Notes under the pieces: model-generated
Seen by the model: only the letters and a program-made list of their open reading frames with translations
Database searches by the model: none
What the model was told of the DNA's origin: nothing
Source: JASGDB01 sp049841315
GTDB lineage: Bacteria; Bacteroidota; Bacteroidia; Flavobacteriales; Weeksellaceae
Reading direction: 5' to 3'
NCBI GenBank assembly: GCA_049841315.1
Contig: JASGDB010000048.1
Coordinates: forward strand, 22,854-86,853
Length of the DNA: 64,000 nt
In this document: one piece after another, positions 1 through 10,119 of the stretch
Numbering within the stretch: the first letter of the stretch is position 1
Layout: the number at the start of each line of letters is the position of its first letter
Program-made: the position numbers and the translations under genes

Positions 1-1086
1 GTAAGAGAAATCATCGCTCCCGAAATCGTAGGACTTCCTGTTTTCGACCAAAATTTTATCGACCAGATTATGATTGACCTGGATGGGACAAATAATAAAG
101 GAAATTTAGGCGCAAATGCCATTTTAGGAGTTTCTCTGGCTGCGGCAAAAGCGGCTGCAACCGAATTGAGAATGCCGCTTTACAAATATGTAGGCGGTGT
201 TAATGCCAACACGCTTCCTGTTCCGATGATGAACGTGATTAACGGCGGTTCGCATTCCGATGCGCCGATTGCGTTTCAGGAATTTATGATTATGCCCGTA
301 AAAGCCGATTCTTTTTCCCATGCTTTGAGAAAAGGAACCGAAATTTTCCACAACCTGAAATCCATCCTTCATTCCAGAGGTTTATCCACTGCGGTTGGCG
401 ACGAAGGCGGTTTTGCTCCGACTTTCAAAGGAACGGAAGATGCTTTGGACACTTTGCTGCAAGCGATTGAAAAAGCAGGTTACAAGCCGGGTGATGATGT
501 GATGATTGCCTTGGATTGCGCTTCTTCCGAATTTTATAAAGACGGAATTTATGATTACAGAAAATTCCAGACACAGGATTCCGCACAGTTCAGCAGCAGC
601 GAGCAGGCGTCTTACCTTGCAGAGCTGGTAGCGAAATATCCGATTATTTCCATTGAAGACGGAATGCAGGAAAACGACTGGGAAGGCTGGAAACTCCTTA
701 CCGAAAAAATCGGGGATAAAGTACAACTCGTTGGTGATGATTTGTTCGTAACCAATGTGGAAAGACTTTCCAAAGGAATTAATGAAAATATTGCCAATTC
801 AATTTTGGTAAAAGTAAACCAGATTGGTTCGCTTTCCGAAACCTTGGATGCCGTACAGTTAGCACAAACCAACAGATACACTTCCGTAATGTCTCACAGG
901 TCAGGTGAAACGGAAGATGCTACGATTGCAGACCTTGCTGTAGCCTGCAACTGCGGACAGATTAAAACAGGTTCCGCTTCCCGTTCAGACAGAATGGCGA
1001 AATACAATCAGTTATTGAGAATCGAAGAAGCTCTTGGTGAAACTGCCGTTTTCCCGGGACTTGATGCTTTCAGAATCAAAAGATAA
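1..1086 (+). CDS. eno: Enolase, 5' end outside the window
   Basis: Converts 2-phosphoglycerate to phosphoenolpyruvate in glycolysis, in the cytosol. The reading frame is open from base 1, so the first ~70 residues lie upstream of the window; the ATG at 70 is an internal Met inside the conserved MIDLDGT segment, not the start. Visible enolase signatures are GSHSD, DEGGFAP, the metal ligands in SIEDGM and GDDLFVTN, the catalytic Lys in LVKVNQIGS, and the MSHRSGETED signature near the C-terminus. It ends normally with TAA and is followed by a strong hairpin terminator at 1110-1146. Confidence 0.98.
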   Translation, partial: VREIIAPEIVGLPVFDQNFIDQIMIDLDGTNNKGNLGANAILGVSLAAAKAAATELRMPLYKYVGGVNANTLPVPMMNVINGGSHSDAPIAFQEFMIMPVKADSFSHALRKGTEIFHNLKSILHSRGLSTAVGDEGGFAPTFKGTEDALDTLLQAIEKAGYKPGDDVMIALDCASSEFYKDGIYDYRKFQTQDSAQFSSSEQASYLAELVAKYPIISIEDGMQENDWEGWKLLTEKIGDKVQLVGDDLFVTNVERLSKGINENIANSILVKVNQIGSLSETLDAVQLAQTNRYTSVMSHRSGETEDATIADLAVACNCGQIKTGSASRSDRMAKYNQLLRIEEALGETAVFPGLDAFRIKR

Positions 1087-1109
1087 ACTGAAAACATATT
1101 TAATATGCG

Positions 1110-1146
1110 GAGCATTTGAATTTTAATTCAGATGCTCTTTTATTTT
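1110..1146 (+). terminator. Rho-independent terminator after eno
   Basis: Thirteen-pair stem (GAGCATTTGAATT, loop TT, then AATTCAGATGCTC, one G-T pair) followed by TTTTATTTT. It lies 23 bases after the eno stop codon. Confidence 0.85.
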
Positions 1147-1303
1147 GTATTGATAATCAATCATTTAAAATGAATTTCAATCTATTCTGAAAAACTCAAA
1201 ATTCACAAATATTTGCAATAGATTATATTAATAGCAATTTAATGAAAATACCATTTGTTTTTAAACATGAATTTCCTATATTTATCAATTAAAATTCAAA
1301 CAA

Positions 1304-2593
<1,290 letters not shown>

Positions 2594-2600
2594 TAACAGC

Positions 2601-2629
2601 AAAACCTCTCAATTTGGGAGGTTTTTTTT
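2601..2629 (+). terminator. Rho-independent terminator after gltA
   Basis: AAAACCTC and GAGGTTTT arms separated by 9 bases and followed by a run of T, starting 8 bases after the gltA stop codon. Confidence 0.85.
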
Positions 2630-2641
2630 GTGTGTGATGAA

Positions 2642-2664
2642 GCTGCGAAGCAGCGAAATATTGG
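2642..2664 (+). repeat. GAA-loop hairpin repeat plus AT-rich linker
   Basis: GCTGC-GAA-GCAGC hairpin followed by GAAATATTGG. A second copy at 34286-34308 reads ACTGC-GAA-GCAGT followed by GATATGTTGG: the outermost base pair changes but pairing is kept. It is probably related to the GGA-loop hairpins elsewhere in this window. It sits in the 369-bp gene-free stretch 2594-2962, which also holds the gltA terminator and the 2771-2947 element. Confidence 0.5.
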
Positions 2665-2770
2665 CTCTTTCAAACCTTGACCTTTTAACACAAGAATTTG
2701 TATCGCTCATCTGAAATAAAATTTCCCATAAAAATTTTCCCTCCTTAAACCGATTGTTTATATTTGCTTT

Positions 2771-2947
2771 AGAGCCTGCTTAAATTTTTATAGCTGTTTT
2801 GAAATGGATTTTTTGCTTCAAGTTTGCAGATTTAGCGGGCTAAATCAAAAGCAGGAAGTGAAAAATGCGCTCAAAAGAGCATCAAAATTTAGCAAAGATG
2901 ATTCCTAAAAACCTATATCTTTTTTTGGTAAAATCATCACAGGCTCT
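2771..2947. repeat. 177-bp MITE-like element, copy A
   Basis: Bounded by 8-bp inverted ends, AGAGCCTG at 2771-2778 and CAGGCTCT at 2940-2947. A diverged second copy lies at 48599-48790. Inside is a perfect hairpin (GATTTAGC-GG-GCTAAATC, 2829-2846) nested in an outer stem (ATTTTTTGCTTC with GAAGTGAAAAAT), followed by a GCTC-AAAA-GAGC hairpin. There is no coding capacity. It looks like a non-autonomous mobile element or a structured intergenic repeat. No clear target-site duplication is visible. Confidence 0.65.
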
Positions 2948-2962
2948 TAATCCCTTTTTTAT

Positions 2963-3877
2963 ATGAAACTGAATATTAAAAACGAAACAGGAACACTAAA
3001 ATCGGTAGTTCTCGGACTACCGAAATCCATGGGAGACGTGCCGGGAATTGAAGAAAGCTATGATGCGAAATCGTATCACACCATTCAGAACGGCGTTTAT
3101 CCGAAAGAAGAAAATATTATATCGGAAATGGAAGCGTTTGAAGTCGTTTTGAAAAAATACGGAGTGGAAGTGTACAGACCGGCTCTGATTAAAGATTACA
3201 ATCAGGTTTTTGCCCGTGATGTCGCTTTTGTGATTGATGATAAAATGATTATTTCTAACATCATCGAAGACCGTTACGACGAGCAGGATGCTTACCGGAA
3301 AATGTTTGCGAGAGTAGGGTGGAAGCACATCATTAATCTTCCCGAAACTGCTCATGTGGAAGGCGGAGATGTCATTGTCTGGAATGATTTTGTATTCGTG
3401 GGAACGTGCTACAATCCCGATTACAGAAGTTTCAAAACCGCAAGAACCAATGAATATGCCATTGAAATCCTGAAAGAATATTTCCCTAAAAAACGCTTCA
3501 TCGATTTGGACTTGCATAAAAACGATAAAGATCCGTATAAGGGAATTTTGCATCTGGACTGCACCTTTAATCCGGTGGGAAAGGATAAATGTATCATTTA
3601 TAAAAACGGTTTTGTGGAAGAAAGCGATTATCAGCTCATTCTCGATATTTTCGGGGAAGAAAACTGTTTCCATGTTACAGACAGGGAAATGTTTGAAATG
3701 TTTCCGAATATCTTTTCCATTTCTCCGGATGTAGTGGTATCAGATTCTTCATTCACGAGATTAAACCGTTTTTTGGAAGACGAATGGAATATAAAAGTGG
3801 AAGAAATTCCGTATCGGGAAATATCCAAAATGGGCGGATTGCTGAGATGTTCAACCATGCCTTTGGTGAGGGAATAA
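2963..3877 (+). CDS. Amidinotransferase-fold (dimethylargininase/arginine deiminase-like) enzyme
   Basis: Member of the guanidine-modifying superfamily (Pfam amidinotransferase), 304 aa, cytosolic. Visible active-site elements are FARD (83-86), HVEGGD (131-136), the catalytic His in HLDC (His197) and the C-terminal nucleophilic Cys in GGLLRCSTMP (Cys296). This is the Cys/His/acidic layout of enzymes acting on arginine or methylarginine. The substrate cannot be told from sequence; dimethylarginine hydrolysis, arginine deimination or amidine transfer are all possible. It stands alone, just after the repeat element, and the upstream promoter may be affected by that insertion. Confidence 0.8.
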   Translation: MKLNIKNETGTLKSVVLGLPKSMGDVPGIEESYDAKSYHTIQNGVYPKEENIISEMEAFEVVLKKYGVEVYRPALIKDYNQVFARDVAFVIDDKMIISNIIEDRYDEQDAYRKMFARVGWKHIINLPETAHVEGGDVIVWNDFVFVGTCYNPDYRSFKTARTNEYAIEILKEYFPKKRFIDLDLHKNDKDPYKGILHLDCTFNPVGKDKCIIYKNGFVEESDYQLILDIFGEENCFHVTDREMFEMFPNIFSISPDVVVSDSSFTRLNRFLEDEWNIKVEEIPYREISKMGGLLRCSTMPLVRE

Positions 3878-4085
3878 AAATGACACAACTCTCCGTGTTT
3901 CATGTATTTTGTGCAGTGATGTTTTTTCTGATTAAGCAAACAGCCGGGTAATTCTTGCAAATAAAAATTGGATAGAAAATCCGTTAGATAAGACGGGTAA
4001 AGCAGCCTTGCACTTATCACAATACTTCCCGACATTTTCGTACTTTTGCATGCCAAACCTCTGAAAGCTGATTGCGAACGCCAAT

Positions 4086-5735
4086 ATGAAAGCACTAAAA
4101 ACATTAAATCCCTATTTCTGGAAACACCGCACTCTGCTGTTTTGGGGATTTCTCTTTATTATTCTGAGTAATTTCTTTAATATTTTCAAAGTTCAGTTTA
4201 TAGGAAAATCCGTAGACCAGCTCGAGAACTTCGGAAAATTAGGATTCAATCAAGAGATACTTATTTATGTGGCGATTATTGTCGGCTCATCACTGCTTAC
4301 CGGGCTTTTTACCTTTATGATGAGGCAGACCATTATTGTCGCTTCCCGAAGAATCGAATACGAACTCAAAAATAACATTTTCCGCCACTACGAAGACATG
4401 TCGCTCACCCAGTACAAAAAATCCACCATCGGGGATTTGATGAACCGTTTGAGCGAAGATGTGGTTGCCGTAAGAATGTATTTAGGCCCCGGAGTGATGT
4501 ATGTTGCAAATCTTTTGGTACTGCTCATTATCACCGGAATATACATGTGGAATACCGATAGAAGTATGACCTTGTGGACACTGATTCCGCTTCCGGTTTT
4601 GTCTTACGCTATTTATAAAGTAAGTTCGATTATCAACCGAAAATCCAAAACGATGCAGAAAAGCCAGTCTGCGATTTCTACTTTTGTGCAAGACAGTTTT
4701 TCGGGAATCAGAGTGATTAAATTTTTTGCAAAAGAAAAATACATCGAAAAAAATTACGGCGCAAAAGTTTCCGATTATCAGGAAAAAGCCCTTGATTTAG
4801 CCAAAACCGAAGCCTATTTTTTCACCATTATTATTTTCGTAATCGGAATGCTGAATGTAGTGATTCTGTACATCGGCGGAGAAAAATATATTGCCAATGA
4901 ACTTTCCGTCGGGAAAATCGCAGATTTCTTTCTGTATGTAAATACGCTGATATTTCCGTTTTCTATGGTAGGTTGGGTTACCTCTGTAAATCAGCGGGCG
5001 GAGGCTTCCATGGCGAGGATTAATGAATTTTTAGACCAATCGTCCGAAATTGAAAATACCAATAATGAAATATATCCGATAAAAGGCGATATCGAATTCC
5101 GCAATGTTTCTTACATATATCCCAATACCGGAATCAAAGCGCTTGACAATCTTAGTTTCAAAATCAATTCAGGCGAAAGCCTTGCCGTTATGGGAAAAAC
5201 CGGAAGCGGAAAATCCACCATTGCATTGCTTCTTTGCAGGATGATTGACCCTACCGAAGGCGAAATCCTGATTGACGGGAAAAATCTTAAAGAGCACAAC
5301 CTCGACCTTTACAGAAAAAAAATCGGCTATATTCCTCAGGAAAGTTATCTTTTTTCGGACACGATTGAGAACAATATAGGTTTTGCCGTTGATAATCCGT
5401 TTCACGAAAAAGTAGTGAAATTTGCCAAAATAGCAGATATTGACAAGAATATTGTGGAATTTAAGGAGCAATACAAAACGATGGTCGGGGAACGCGGAGT
5501 CATGCTTTCGGGAGGACAGAAACAGCGCATCTGCATTGCCCGCGCTCTTATCAAAGAGCCTGAAATTGTGATATTTGACGATTCGCTTTCCGCACTGGAT
5601 ACCGAAACAGAAGAGAACATTCTCCGCAATATCGACACCGAACTCATAAACTGCACGTCTATCATCATCACCCACCGCGAGAGCAGTATCAAACGTGCGG
5701 ATAAAATACTCAATCTCAGCGATTTGGAAAAATAA
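4086..5735 (+). CDS. ABC exporter, fused permease and ATPase
   Basis: Type IV ABC half-transporter of 549 aa, acting as a dimer in the inner membrane. The N-terminal ~320 residues contain six hydrophobic segments (ABC transmembrane type 1 domain). The nucleotide-binding domain follows, with Walker A GKTGSGKST (about 370), signature LSGGQKQR (about 474), Walker B IVIFDD with catalytic E replaced by D in the read DDSLSALD (about 494), and the H-loop ITHRE (about 526). A TACTTTTG box at 4041-4048 is a plausible promoter. The substrate (lipid, drug or peptide) is unknown. Confidence 0.92.
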   Translation: MKALKTLNPYFWKHRTLLFWGFLFIILSNFFNIFKVQFIGKSVDQLENFGKLGFNQEILIYVAIIVGSSLLTGLFTFMMRQTIIVASRRIEYELKNNIFRHYEDMSLTQYKKSTIGDLMNRLSEDVVAVRMYLGPGVMYVANLLVLLIITGIYMWNTDRSMTLWTLIPLPVLSYAIYKVSSIINRKSKTMQKSQSAISTFVQDSFSGIRVIKFFAKEKYIEKNYGAKVSDYQEKALDLAKTEAYFFTIIIFVIGMLNVVILYIGGEKYIANELSVGKIADFFLYVNTLIFPFSMVGWVTSVNQRAEASMARINEFLDQSSEIENTNNEIYPIKGDIEFRNVSYIYPNTGIKALDNLSFKINSGESLAVMGKTGSGKSTIALLLCRMIDPTEGEILIDGKNLKEHNLDLYRKKIGYIPQESYLFSDTIENNIGFAVDNPFHEKVVKFAKIADIDKNIVEFKEQYKTMVGERGVMLSGGQKQRICIARALIKEPEIVIFDDSLSALDTETEENILRNIDTELINCTSIIITHRESSIKRADKILNLSDLEK

Positions 5736-5793
5736 GAAAATACAGTTTTGCTTTTAAGAGCTGCTCAGAAATACATATTTTGAAAAAAAATAT

Positions 5794-5823
5794 TTGGCAG
5801 TTAAAAGATTTCTGTTATATTTG
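5794..5823 (+). promoter_or_regulatory. Flavobacterial promoter of the DUF3276 gene
   Basis: TTG at 5794-5796 and TATATTTG at 5816-5823, spacing 19, matching the Bacteroidota TTG/TAnnTTTG housekeeping promoter. It lies 29 bases before the ATG. Confidence 0.7.
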
Positions 5824-5852
5824 TTAATAAGATTTCTAAAAAACATCGTACA

Positions 5853-6188
5853 ATGAGTGATTATAAGGAACGCCACGAGAATGAAATTTTCACGAAGGTG
5901 CTAAAAGCAGGAAGAAGAACGTATTTCTTTGATGTGCGTGAGACGAAAGCGGGAGATTATTACCTTACCATTACCGAAAGCAAAAAGAATTTTGGTGAAA
6001 ATGGAGAGGCCTCTTTCGAGAAACACAAAATTTATCTTTATAAGGAAGATTTCAAAAGTTTTCAGGAAATGCTCAAAGAGTCGGCAGACTTTATTTTGAA
6101 TGAAAAAGGTGAAGATGTGATTTCTGAAAAGCATGACAAAGACTTCAAAAGCAGGTCTTATACCATAGAAAGCGACGAAGAAGTATAG
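5853..6188 (+). CDS. PUR-family (DUF3276) nucleic-acid-binding protein
   Basis: Small 111-aa protein of the Bacteroidota DUF3276/PUR-alpha-like family, which binds single-stranded nucleic acid. The diagnostic N-terminal segment is IFTKVLKAGRRTYFFDVRET, followed by the second beta-beta-beta-alpha part with IYLYKEDFKSF. It is charged and has no signal peptide. Transcribed alone from the promoter at 5794-5823 and ended by the hairpin at 6189-6215. The physiological target is not known. Confidence 0.88.
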   Translation: MSDYKERHENEIFTKVLKAGRRTYFFDVRETKAGDYYLTITESKKNFGENGEASFEKHKIYLYKEDFKSFQEMLKESADFILNEKGEDVISEKHDKDFKSRSYTIESDEEV

Positions 6189-6216
6189 AAAAATCCGCAA
6201 AACATGCGGATTTTTG
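6189..6216. terminator. Terminator after the DUF3276 gene
   Basis: AAAAATCCGCA and TGCGGATTTTT arms around a short loop, immediately after the stop codon. It faces the end of the minus-strand cco operon, so it may serve both directions. Confidence 0.85.
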
Positions 6217-6307
6217 TTTATTGAGTAATAATATCTTTATTCTTCGTTTTTTTTCTTTCAATCAATAATATTCAGCAGCTTGCTGCCGGTTATATATTCC
6301 TTTGCTT

Positions 6308-7036
6308 TTAATGGCAGTGCTCCTGAACGGGATTTTCTTCCGTTTGAATGTGCATGGATGAAGCAGGCGGAGAAAGATACGGGATACCAAGCTCCAGACC
6401 GCGCAGAATGAAAAGTCCGCCGAGAATCATCATCACGATTGGAATTACTTTCAGTACTTTTGCCCTGAAAGCCTGCGAAATCAGGTTTCCGGCAAGAGCA
6501 ACCGCAAACATGAACGGCAGTGTTCCCAATCCGAAAATCGCCATAAACAGTGAACCCTGCCAGATTCCTCCGGATGCAAGGGAAGCGGTGAGCGCCATGT
6601 AGACCATTCCGCAAGGCAGAAAACCATTGAGAATCCCTGTGGTGAAACGGGATTTGTAATCGGATTTTTGAAGCAGTTTTCCGAGATTACGTTTTACTTT
6701 AAATAAAAATATGGAGAGAAACGGAACTTTCGATGCGAAATCTGTTCCGCCAAAGGAAAAAACAGCCATCACAATAAGGAGTATTCCGGCAATAATGGTA
6801 AGATAATTCTGAAACCCGCTGATCTCAAAGCCTTCCCCGATGATGCCGAGAAGCGCGCCTAAAAAAGCATAAGTAAAAACCCTCCCGAACTGATACGTAA
6901 GATTTTGAAAATAATAATTGGCAGCCTGTTTTTTGGTCAAACCAAGAGAAAGAGCGATAGGGCCGCACATGCCGATACAATGGAATCCGGATGCGAATCC
7001 CAGTCCCAAAGCGGATATGATGAGCGTTATTTCCAT
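6308..7036 (-). CDS. TauE/SafE-UreH-type membrane protein of the cco locus
   Basis: A 242-aa polytopic membrane protein with about seven hydrophobic segments. The HCIGMCGP motif close to the N-terminus (about 19-26) and the FLPCGMVYMAL motif in the middle mark the UreH-like/TauE-SafE subfamily that travels with cbb3 oxidase genes. The Cys/Met/His-rich motifs suggest a role in metal (copper) supply to the oxidase, by inference. The C-terminal tail ends EHCH. It is the last gene of the operon and overlaps ccoH by 10 bases. Confidence 0.85.
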   Translation of the reverse strand: MEITLIISALGLGFASGFHCIGMCGPIALSLGLTKKQAANYYFQNLTYQFGRVFTYAFLGALLGIIGEGFEISGFQNYLTIIAGILLIVMAVFSFGGTDFASKVPFLSIFLFKVKRNLGKLLQKSDYKSRFTTGILNGFLPCGMVYMALTASLASGGIWQGSLFMAIFGLGTLPFMFAVALAGNLISQAFRAKVLKVIPIVMMILGGLFILRGLELGIPYLSPPASSMHIQTEENPVQEHCH

Positions 7037-7473
7037 TCTATATCATAATCAATCTGATAAGTTTGCTTGTCTTTCGTCCAATTCAGTTTGAGGATGTAGC
7101 CTCCTTTTGTCAAAACATTTGCAGGAATAAGCGTGGAATTTCCCTGTAATTCAAATTCCTTTTTAATGTCGAGGTTCTGGTCATCCGAGCGGTAAAGGTA
7201 AAATCTGAATTTTGAATTCCCGTTATTGATGTCCTGCGGAAAAGTGATAAGAATCCCATCCGGATTGATTTTCACAGCCGGTTTTTCAGTGAGCGATACC
7301 GCCAGTTTTTTGGCATCAATCACATCCTGATAGCGGAGTTCTTCTTCATAATAATTAGTGGTAATCAGTTCAGAGTTTTTCTGTCCGTTCGGGAACAAGA
7401 AAATCATTCCCAGAATAAACAGGATAAATGCTCCCAAAGCGATGACAACGCCGTGTCCCCAATTTAATTTCAT
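7027..7473 (-). CDS. ccoH: FixH/CcoH-family cbb3 assembly protein
   Basis: A 148-aa protein with one N-terminal membrane anchor (about 7-29) and an extracytoplasmic beta-rich domain (FixH family). It is needed for assembly of cbb3 oxidase in other bacteria. It sits 2 bases after ccoG and overlaps the next gene, so the three are probably translated from one message. Confidence 0.87.
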   Translation of the reverse strand: MKLNWGHGVVIALGAFILFILGMIFLFPNGQKNSELITTNYYEEELRYQDVIDAKKLAVSLTEKPAVKINPDGILITFPQDINNGNSKFRFYLYRSDDQNLDIKKEFELQGNSTLIPANVLTKGGYILKLNWTKDKQTYQIDYDIEWK

Positions 7474-7475
7474 AG

Positions 7476-8924
7476 TTAAAACTGCATTTTAAATGGCCCT
7501 TCAAAATAGGTTTCGTAGGAGTCAATCATTTTTCCGGTTTTGTCGAACACTCCGATTTTGATATTCTGTTTGGAGAGCTTAATCTGGCTTTCCGGGAAAG
7601 TGATATTGATGGTTCCTTTTGTTATTTTGTCCCGTTTTACTTTTATATAGTCTTTGTTGTTGTAAATGATTTCTCCGTTGTCTGGCTCGAGTATTTTGAA
7701 TGTTACAAAAATATCTTCATTCGATTTGTTGAGAAGGGTATAATTGTATGTATTGGTGATTTTGTTTTCTCTTAGGAAAAATGTGCTTCCGGCGGGCTTA
7801 ATGAATTTGGCTTCCATTGCACCTCTGTTGGCAAGAAGAAATCCGAGAAACCCCAGCAAAAGCGCAAGAAATACAGCGTAGGCTTTCATTCTTGCAGTAT
7901 ATTTGAAAGGAGTTTGGTTTTCAATTTCCGCTTCGGAAGCGTAGCGGATTAGGCCTTTCGGGAGACCTACTTTTTCCATTACTTCATCGCAGGCATCTAT
8001 GCACACGGTGCAGTTCACACATTCTAATTGTTGTCCGTTTCGGATGTCGATTCCGGTTGGGCATACTACCACGCACTGCCCGCAGTCGATACAGTCGCCT
8101 TTTCCTACGGCTTTACGGTCTTCGCCTTTTCTCCATTTGGAGCGGTTTTCTCCTCTTTTGAAATCGTAGAATACGTTGATGGTATGCTGGTCTATCAAAA
8201 CTCCCTGAAGCCTTCCGTACGGGCAAACCAGTGTACACACCTGCTCTCTGAACCATGCAAATACAAAGTAAAATGCTGCGGTAAAGAATATCATCACCAA
8301 AAAATTGGTGGGATTGGCAAGAGGTCCTTCTTTCATTATTTTGAAAACTTCCTGATAACCCACAATGTACATGAACATAAAATGAGTGATGATGATGGAG
8401 ATAATCACATAAATTGTCCATTTCAAGCCTCTTTTCCAGATTTTTTCGGCGTTCCATTCCTGGCGGTCGAGTTTCATCTGTTTGTTTCGGTCGCCTTCGA
8501 TGGCATATTCTATTTTTCGGAAAATCATTTCCATGAATATGGTCTGAGGGCATATCCATCCGCAGAAAATTCTTCCGTAAGCCACGGTAAAGAGGATGAT
8601 GAATATTAAAGAAGCAATCGCTCCCAATGCCAGAATAAAGAAATCCTGAGGGTAAAAAGGCTGTCCGAATATGAAAAAACTCCGGTCGAGAATGTTGAGC
8701 AGCAAAAGCGGATTTCCATTTATTTTAATGAAAGGAACGGCAAAGAGCAGTGCAACAAGGATTATTGCCACGATTGTTCTTTTGTTGGTGTATTTCCCTT
8801 TCGGTTTCCGGGGATATACCCACTTTCTTTTTCCGGACTGCTCCATGGTGCCAACAGAATCCCTGAAAGTTTCAGGGTCAAGCACTTGCCCCTGTCCGCC
8901 TCTGTATTCTCCTTGTTCAGCCAT
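7476..8924 (-). CDS. ccoG: CcoG (FixG/RdxA) iron-sulfur cupric reductase
   Basis: Membrane ferredoxin-like protein of the cbb3 maturation set, 482 aa. Related CcoG proteins reduce Cu(II) to Cu(I) for oxidase assembly. It has several transmembrane helices. Motifs are CGWICPQTIF, a VCPYGRLQG segment, and two 4Fe-4S clusters, CIDCGQCVVVCP and CVNCTVCIDAC. The C-terminal ~120 residues form an Ig-like FixG accessory domain. A terminator-like hairpin separates it from ccoP upstream, suggesting lower expression than the structural genes. Confidence 0.95.
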   Translation of the reverse strand: MAEQGEYRGGQGQVLDPETFRDSVGTMEQSGKRKWVYPRKPKGKYTNKRTIVAIILVALLFAVPFIKINGNPLLLLNILDRSFFIFGQPFYPQDFFILALGAIASLIFIILFTVAYGRIFCGWICPQTIFMEMIFRKIEYAIEGDRNKQMKLDRQEWNAEKIWKRGLKWTIYVIISIIITHFMFMYIVGYQEVFKIMKEGPLANPTNFLVMIFFTAAFYFVFAWFREQVCTLVCPYGRLQGVLIDQHTINVFYDFKRGENRSKWRKGEDRKAVGKGDCIDCGQCVVVCPTGIDIRNGQQLECVNCTVCIDACDEVMEKVGLPKGLIRYASEAEIENQTPFKYTARMKAYAVFLALLLGFLGFLLANRGAMEAKFIKPAGSTFFLRENKITNTYNYTLLNKSNEDIFVTFKILEPDNGEIIYNNKDYIKVKRDKITKGTINITFPESQIKLSKQNIKIGVFDKTGKMIDSYETYFEGPFKMQF

Positions 8925-8944
8925 TTTTTTTGAATTGAAATAAG

Positions 8945-8996
8945 ATAAAAAAACATAATCCGCTGTTTCAGTTTCCTTTTAACAGTGAATTATGTT
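8945..8996 (-). terminator. Terminator-like hairpin between ccoP and ccoG
   Basis: Read on the minus strand, a 16-pair stem with two imperfections (8981-8996 with 8952-8967) is followed by TTTTTTTAT. It lies between the oxidase structural genes and the maturation genes of the same operon and probably attenuates read-through into ccoG or protects the upstream message. Confidence 0.65.
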
Positions 8997-9020
8997 TTCA
9001 TTAAAATTGATTTATTTTTG

Positions 9021-9899
9021 TTATTTTTTTTCCCAGTTCGCTTCTGTTCCCTGAGGTGCAGCACCGCCTTGAGCCTGCGTAATAGGAGCTTGCTCCTGAT
9101 TGATGTGATATACGTAAGCCGCTACATTCTGAATATCGTTTCCGGTAAGAACTCCGTTTTTGCCCCAAGCCTGCATGGCTGTTCCGGTAACGCCGTTTTC
9201 CACGATATGGAATACGTTTTTAAACAATGTTTTTTCCGGCTGGTTTTTCCAGAATTTATCGGTAAGGTTCGGGCCGATGCCTCCTTTTCCTCCGTCCATG
9301 TGGCAGGATACGCAGTTGGTTTGGAAAACTTCTCTTCCGGCATCTATATTATCTGCGGAATATTCTGCGGTTTCCAAAGTTGCCTGAGGAACGGTTTCCA
9401 TATATTTTTCAATGGAAGCGAGCTGTGCTTTGTATTCTTCATCATATTCTTTCACGGGATTAGCAAAGTCGGTAAGCCAGTAAGAGGTAAGATAAACAAT
9501 ACAAAATGAAACTCCGAACCAGAATAATCCGAGCCACCATTTCGGAAGTTGGTTGTCCAGTTCCATAATTCCGTCGAAACCATGGTCGATAAGGATGTCT
9601 TTTTCCTCTGTTGCGGATTGTTTTTTGAAAGCACTTGCGTAAAGACGTTTAAAATAAGGAATGCTTTTTTCCTCAAGATAAGCGTTTTTTTCTTTTTCGG
9701 AAAGTGTTTTGAATTTGGTGTTTTCAATTAAATCGCCGATGGAGCTGTGTATGAAAACCAATATAGCACTGATAAGTACAGTTCCCCAGAAATACTGGCT
9801 GGACAGAAATTCCCATCCTTGTACAAACATGTAAAAAATGATAACTAAAAGTGCTAATACGATTAGTATATTTACGAAAACAGGTGTTCTTTGTTTCAT
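9021..9899 (-). CDS. ccoP: cbb3 oxidase subunit III, mono-heme form
   Basis: Membrane-anchored cytochrome c subunit feeding electrons to CcoNO, 292 aa. Two N-terminal hydrophobic segments and a further one near residue 130 precede a periplasmic cytochrome domain with one heme motif, CVSCH (about 196-200), and a candidate axial Met in GTAMQAWG. Proteobacterial CcoP usually has two CxxCH motifs; only one is present here. It lies 3 bases after ccoQ on the message. Confidence 0.93.
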   Translation of the reverse strand: MKQRTPVFVNILIVLALLVIIFYMFVQGWEFLSSQYFWGTVLISAILVFIHSSIGDLIENTKFKTLSEKEKNAYLEEKSIPYFKRLYASAFKKQSATEEKDILIDHGFDGIMELDNQLPKWWLGLFWFGVSFCIVYLTSYWLTDFANPVKEYDEEYKAQLASIEKYMETVPQATLETAEYSADNIDAGREVFQTNCVSCHMDGGKGGIGPNLTDKFWKNQPEKTLFKNVFHIVENGVTGTAMQAWGKNGVLTGNDIQNVAAYVYHINQEQAPITQAQGGAAPQGTEANWEKK

Positions 9900-9902
9900 G
9901 AT

Positions 9903-10103
9903 TTAACGGTTTAATAAATTTTGGTCATCATCATCGTTGCTCAGCGGTGCGTATTCTTCTTCCCTGTAATATTTTTTCGGTCTGCTGAAAACGTACCACA
10001 CAATTCCCAGAAACAGAAGGATAAAGAGAATCATGGCAATGGTCTGCATCAGACCTACATTTTCTCCATTGGCTACAATATCTTTAAGACTCTGCGGAAT
10101 CAT
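9903..10103 (-). CDS. ccoQ: CcoQ-like small cbb3 oxidase subunit
   Basis: A 66-aa single-pass membrane protein with the helix at about 20-40 followed by SRPKKYYREEE. Its position between ccoNO and ccoP, helix plus charged tail, and size match CcoQ/FixQ, which stabilises the oxidase. Confidence 0.85.
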   Translation of the reverse strand: MIPQSLKDIVANGENVGLMQTIAMILFILLFLGIVWYVFSRPKKYYREEEYAPLSNDDDDQNLLNR

Positions 10104-10119
10104 GGTTCAGATGATGATT

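Noticed and set aside
8113..8559. Frame antisense to or out of frame with ccoG
   Set aside because: It is a shadow of ccoG with no independent support.
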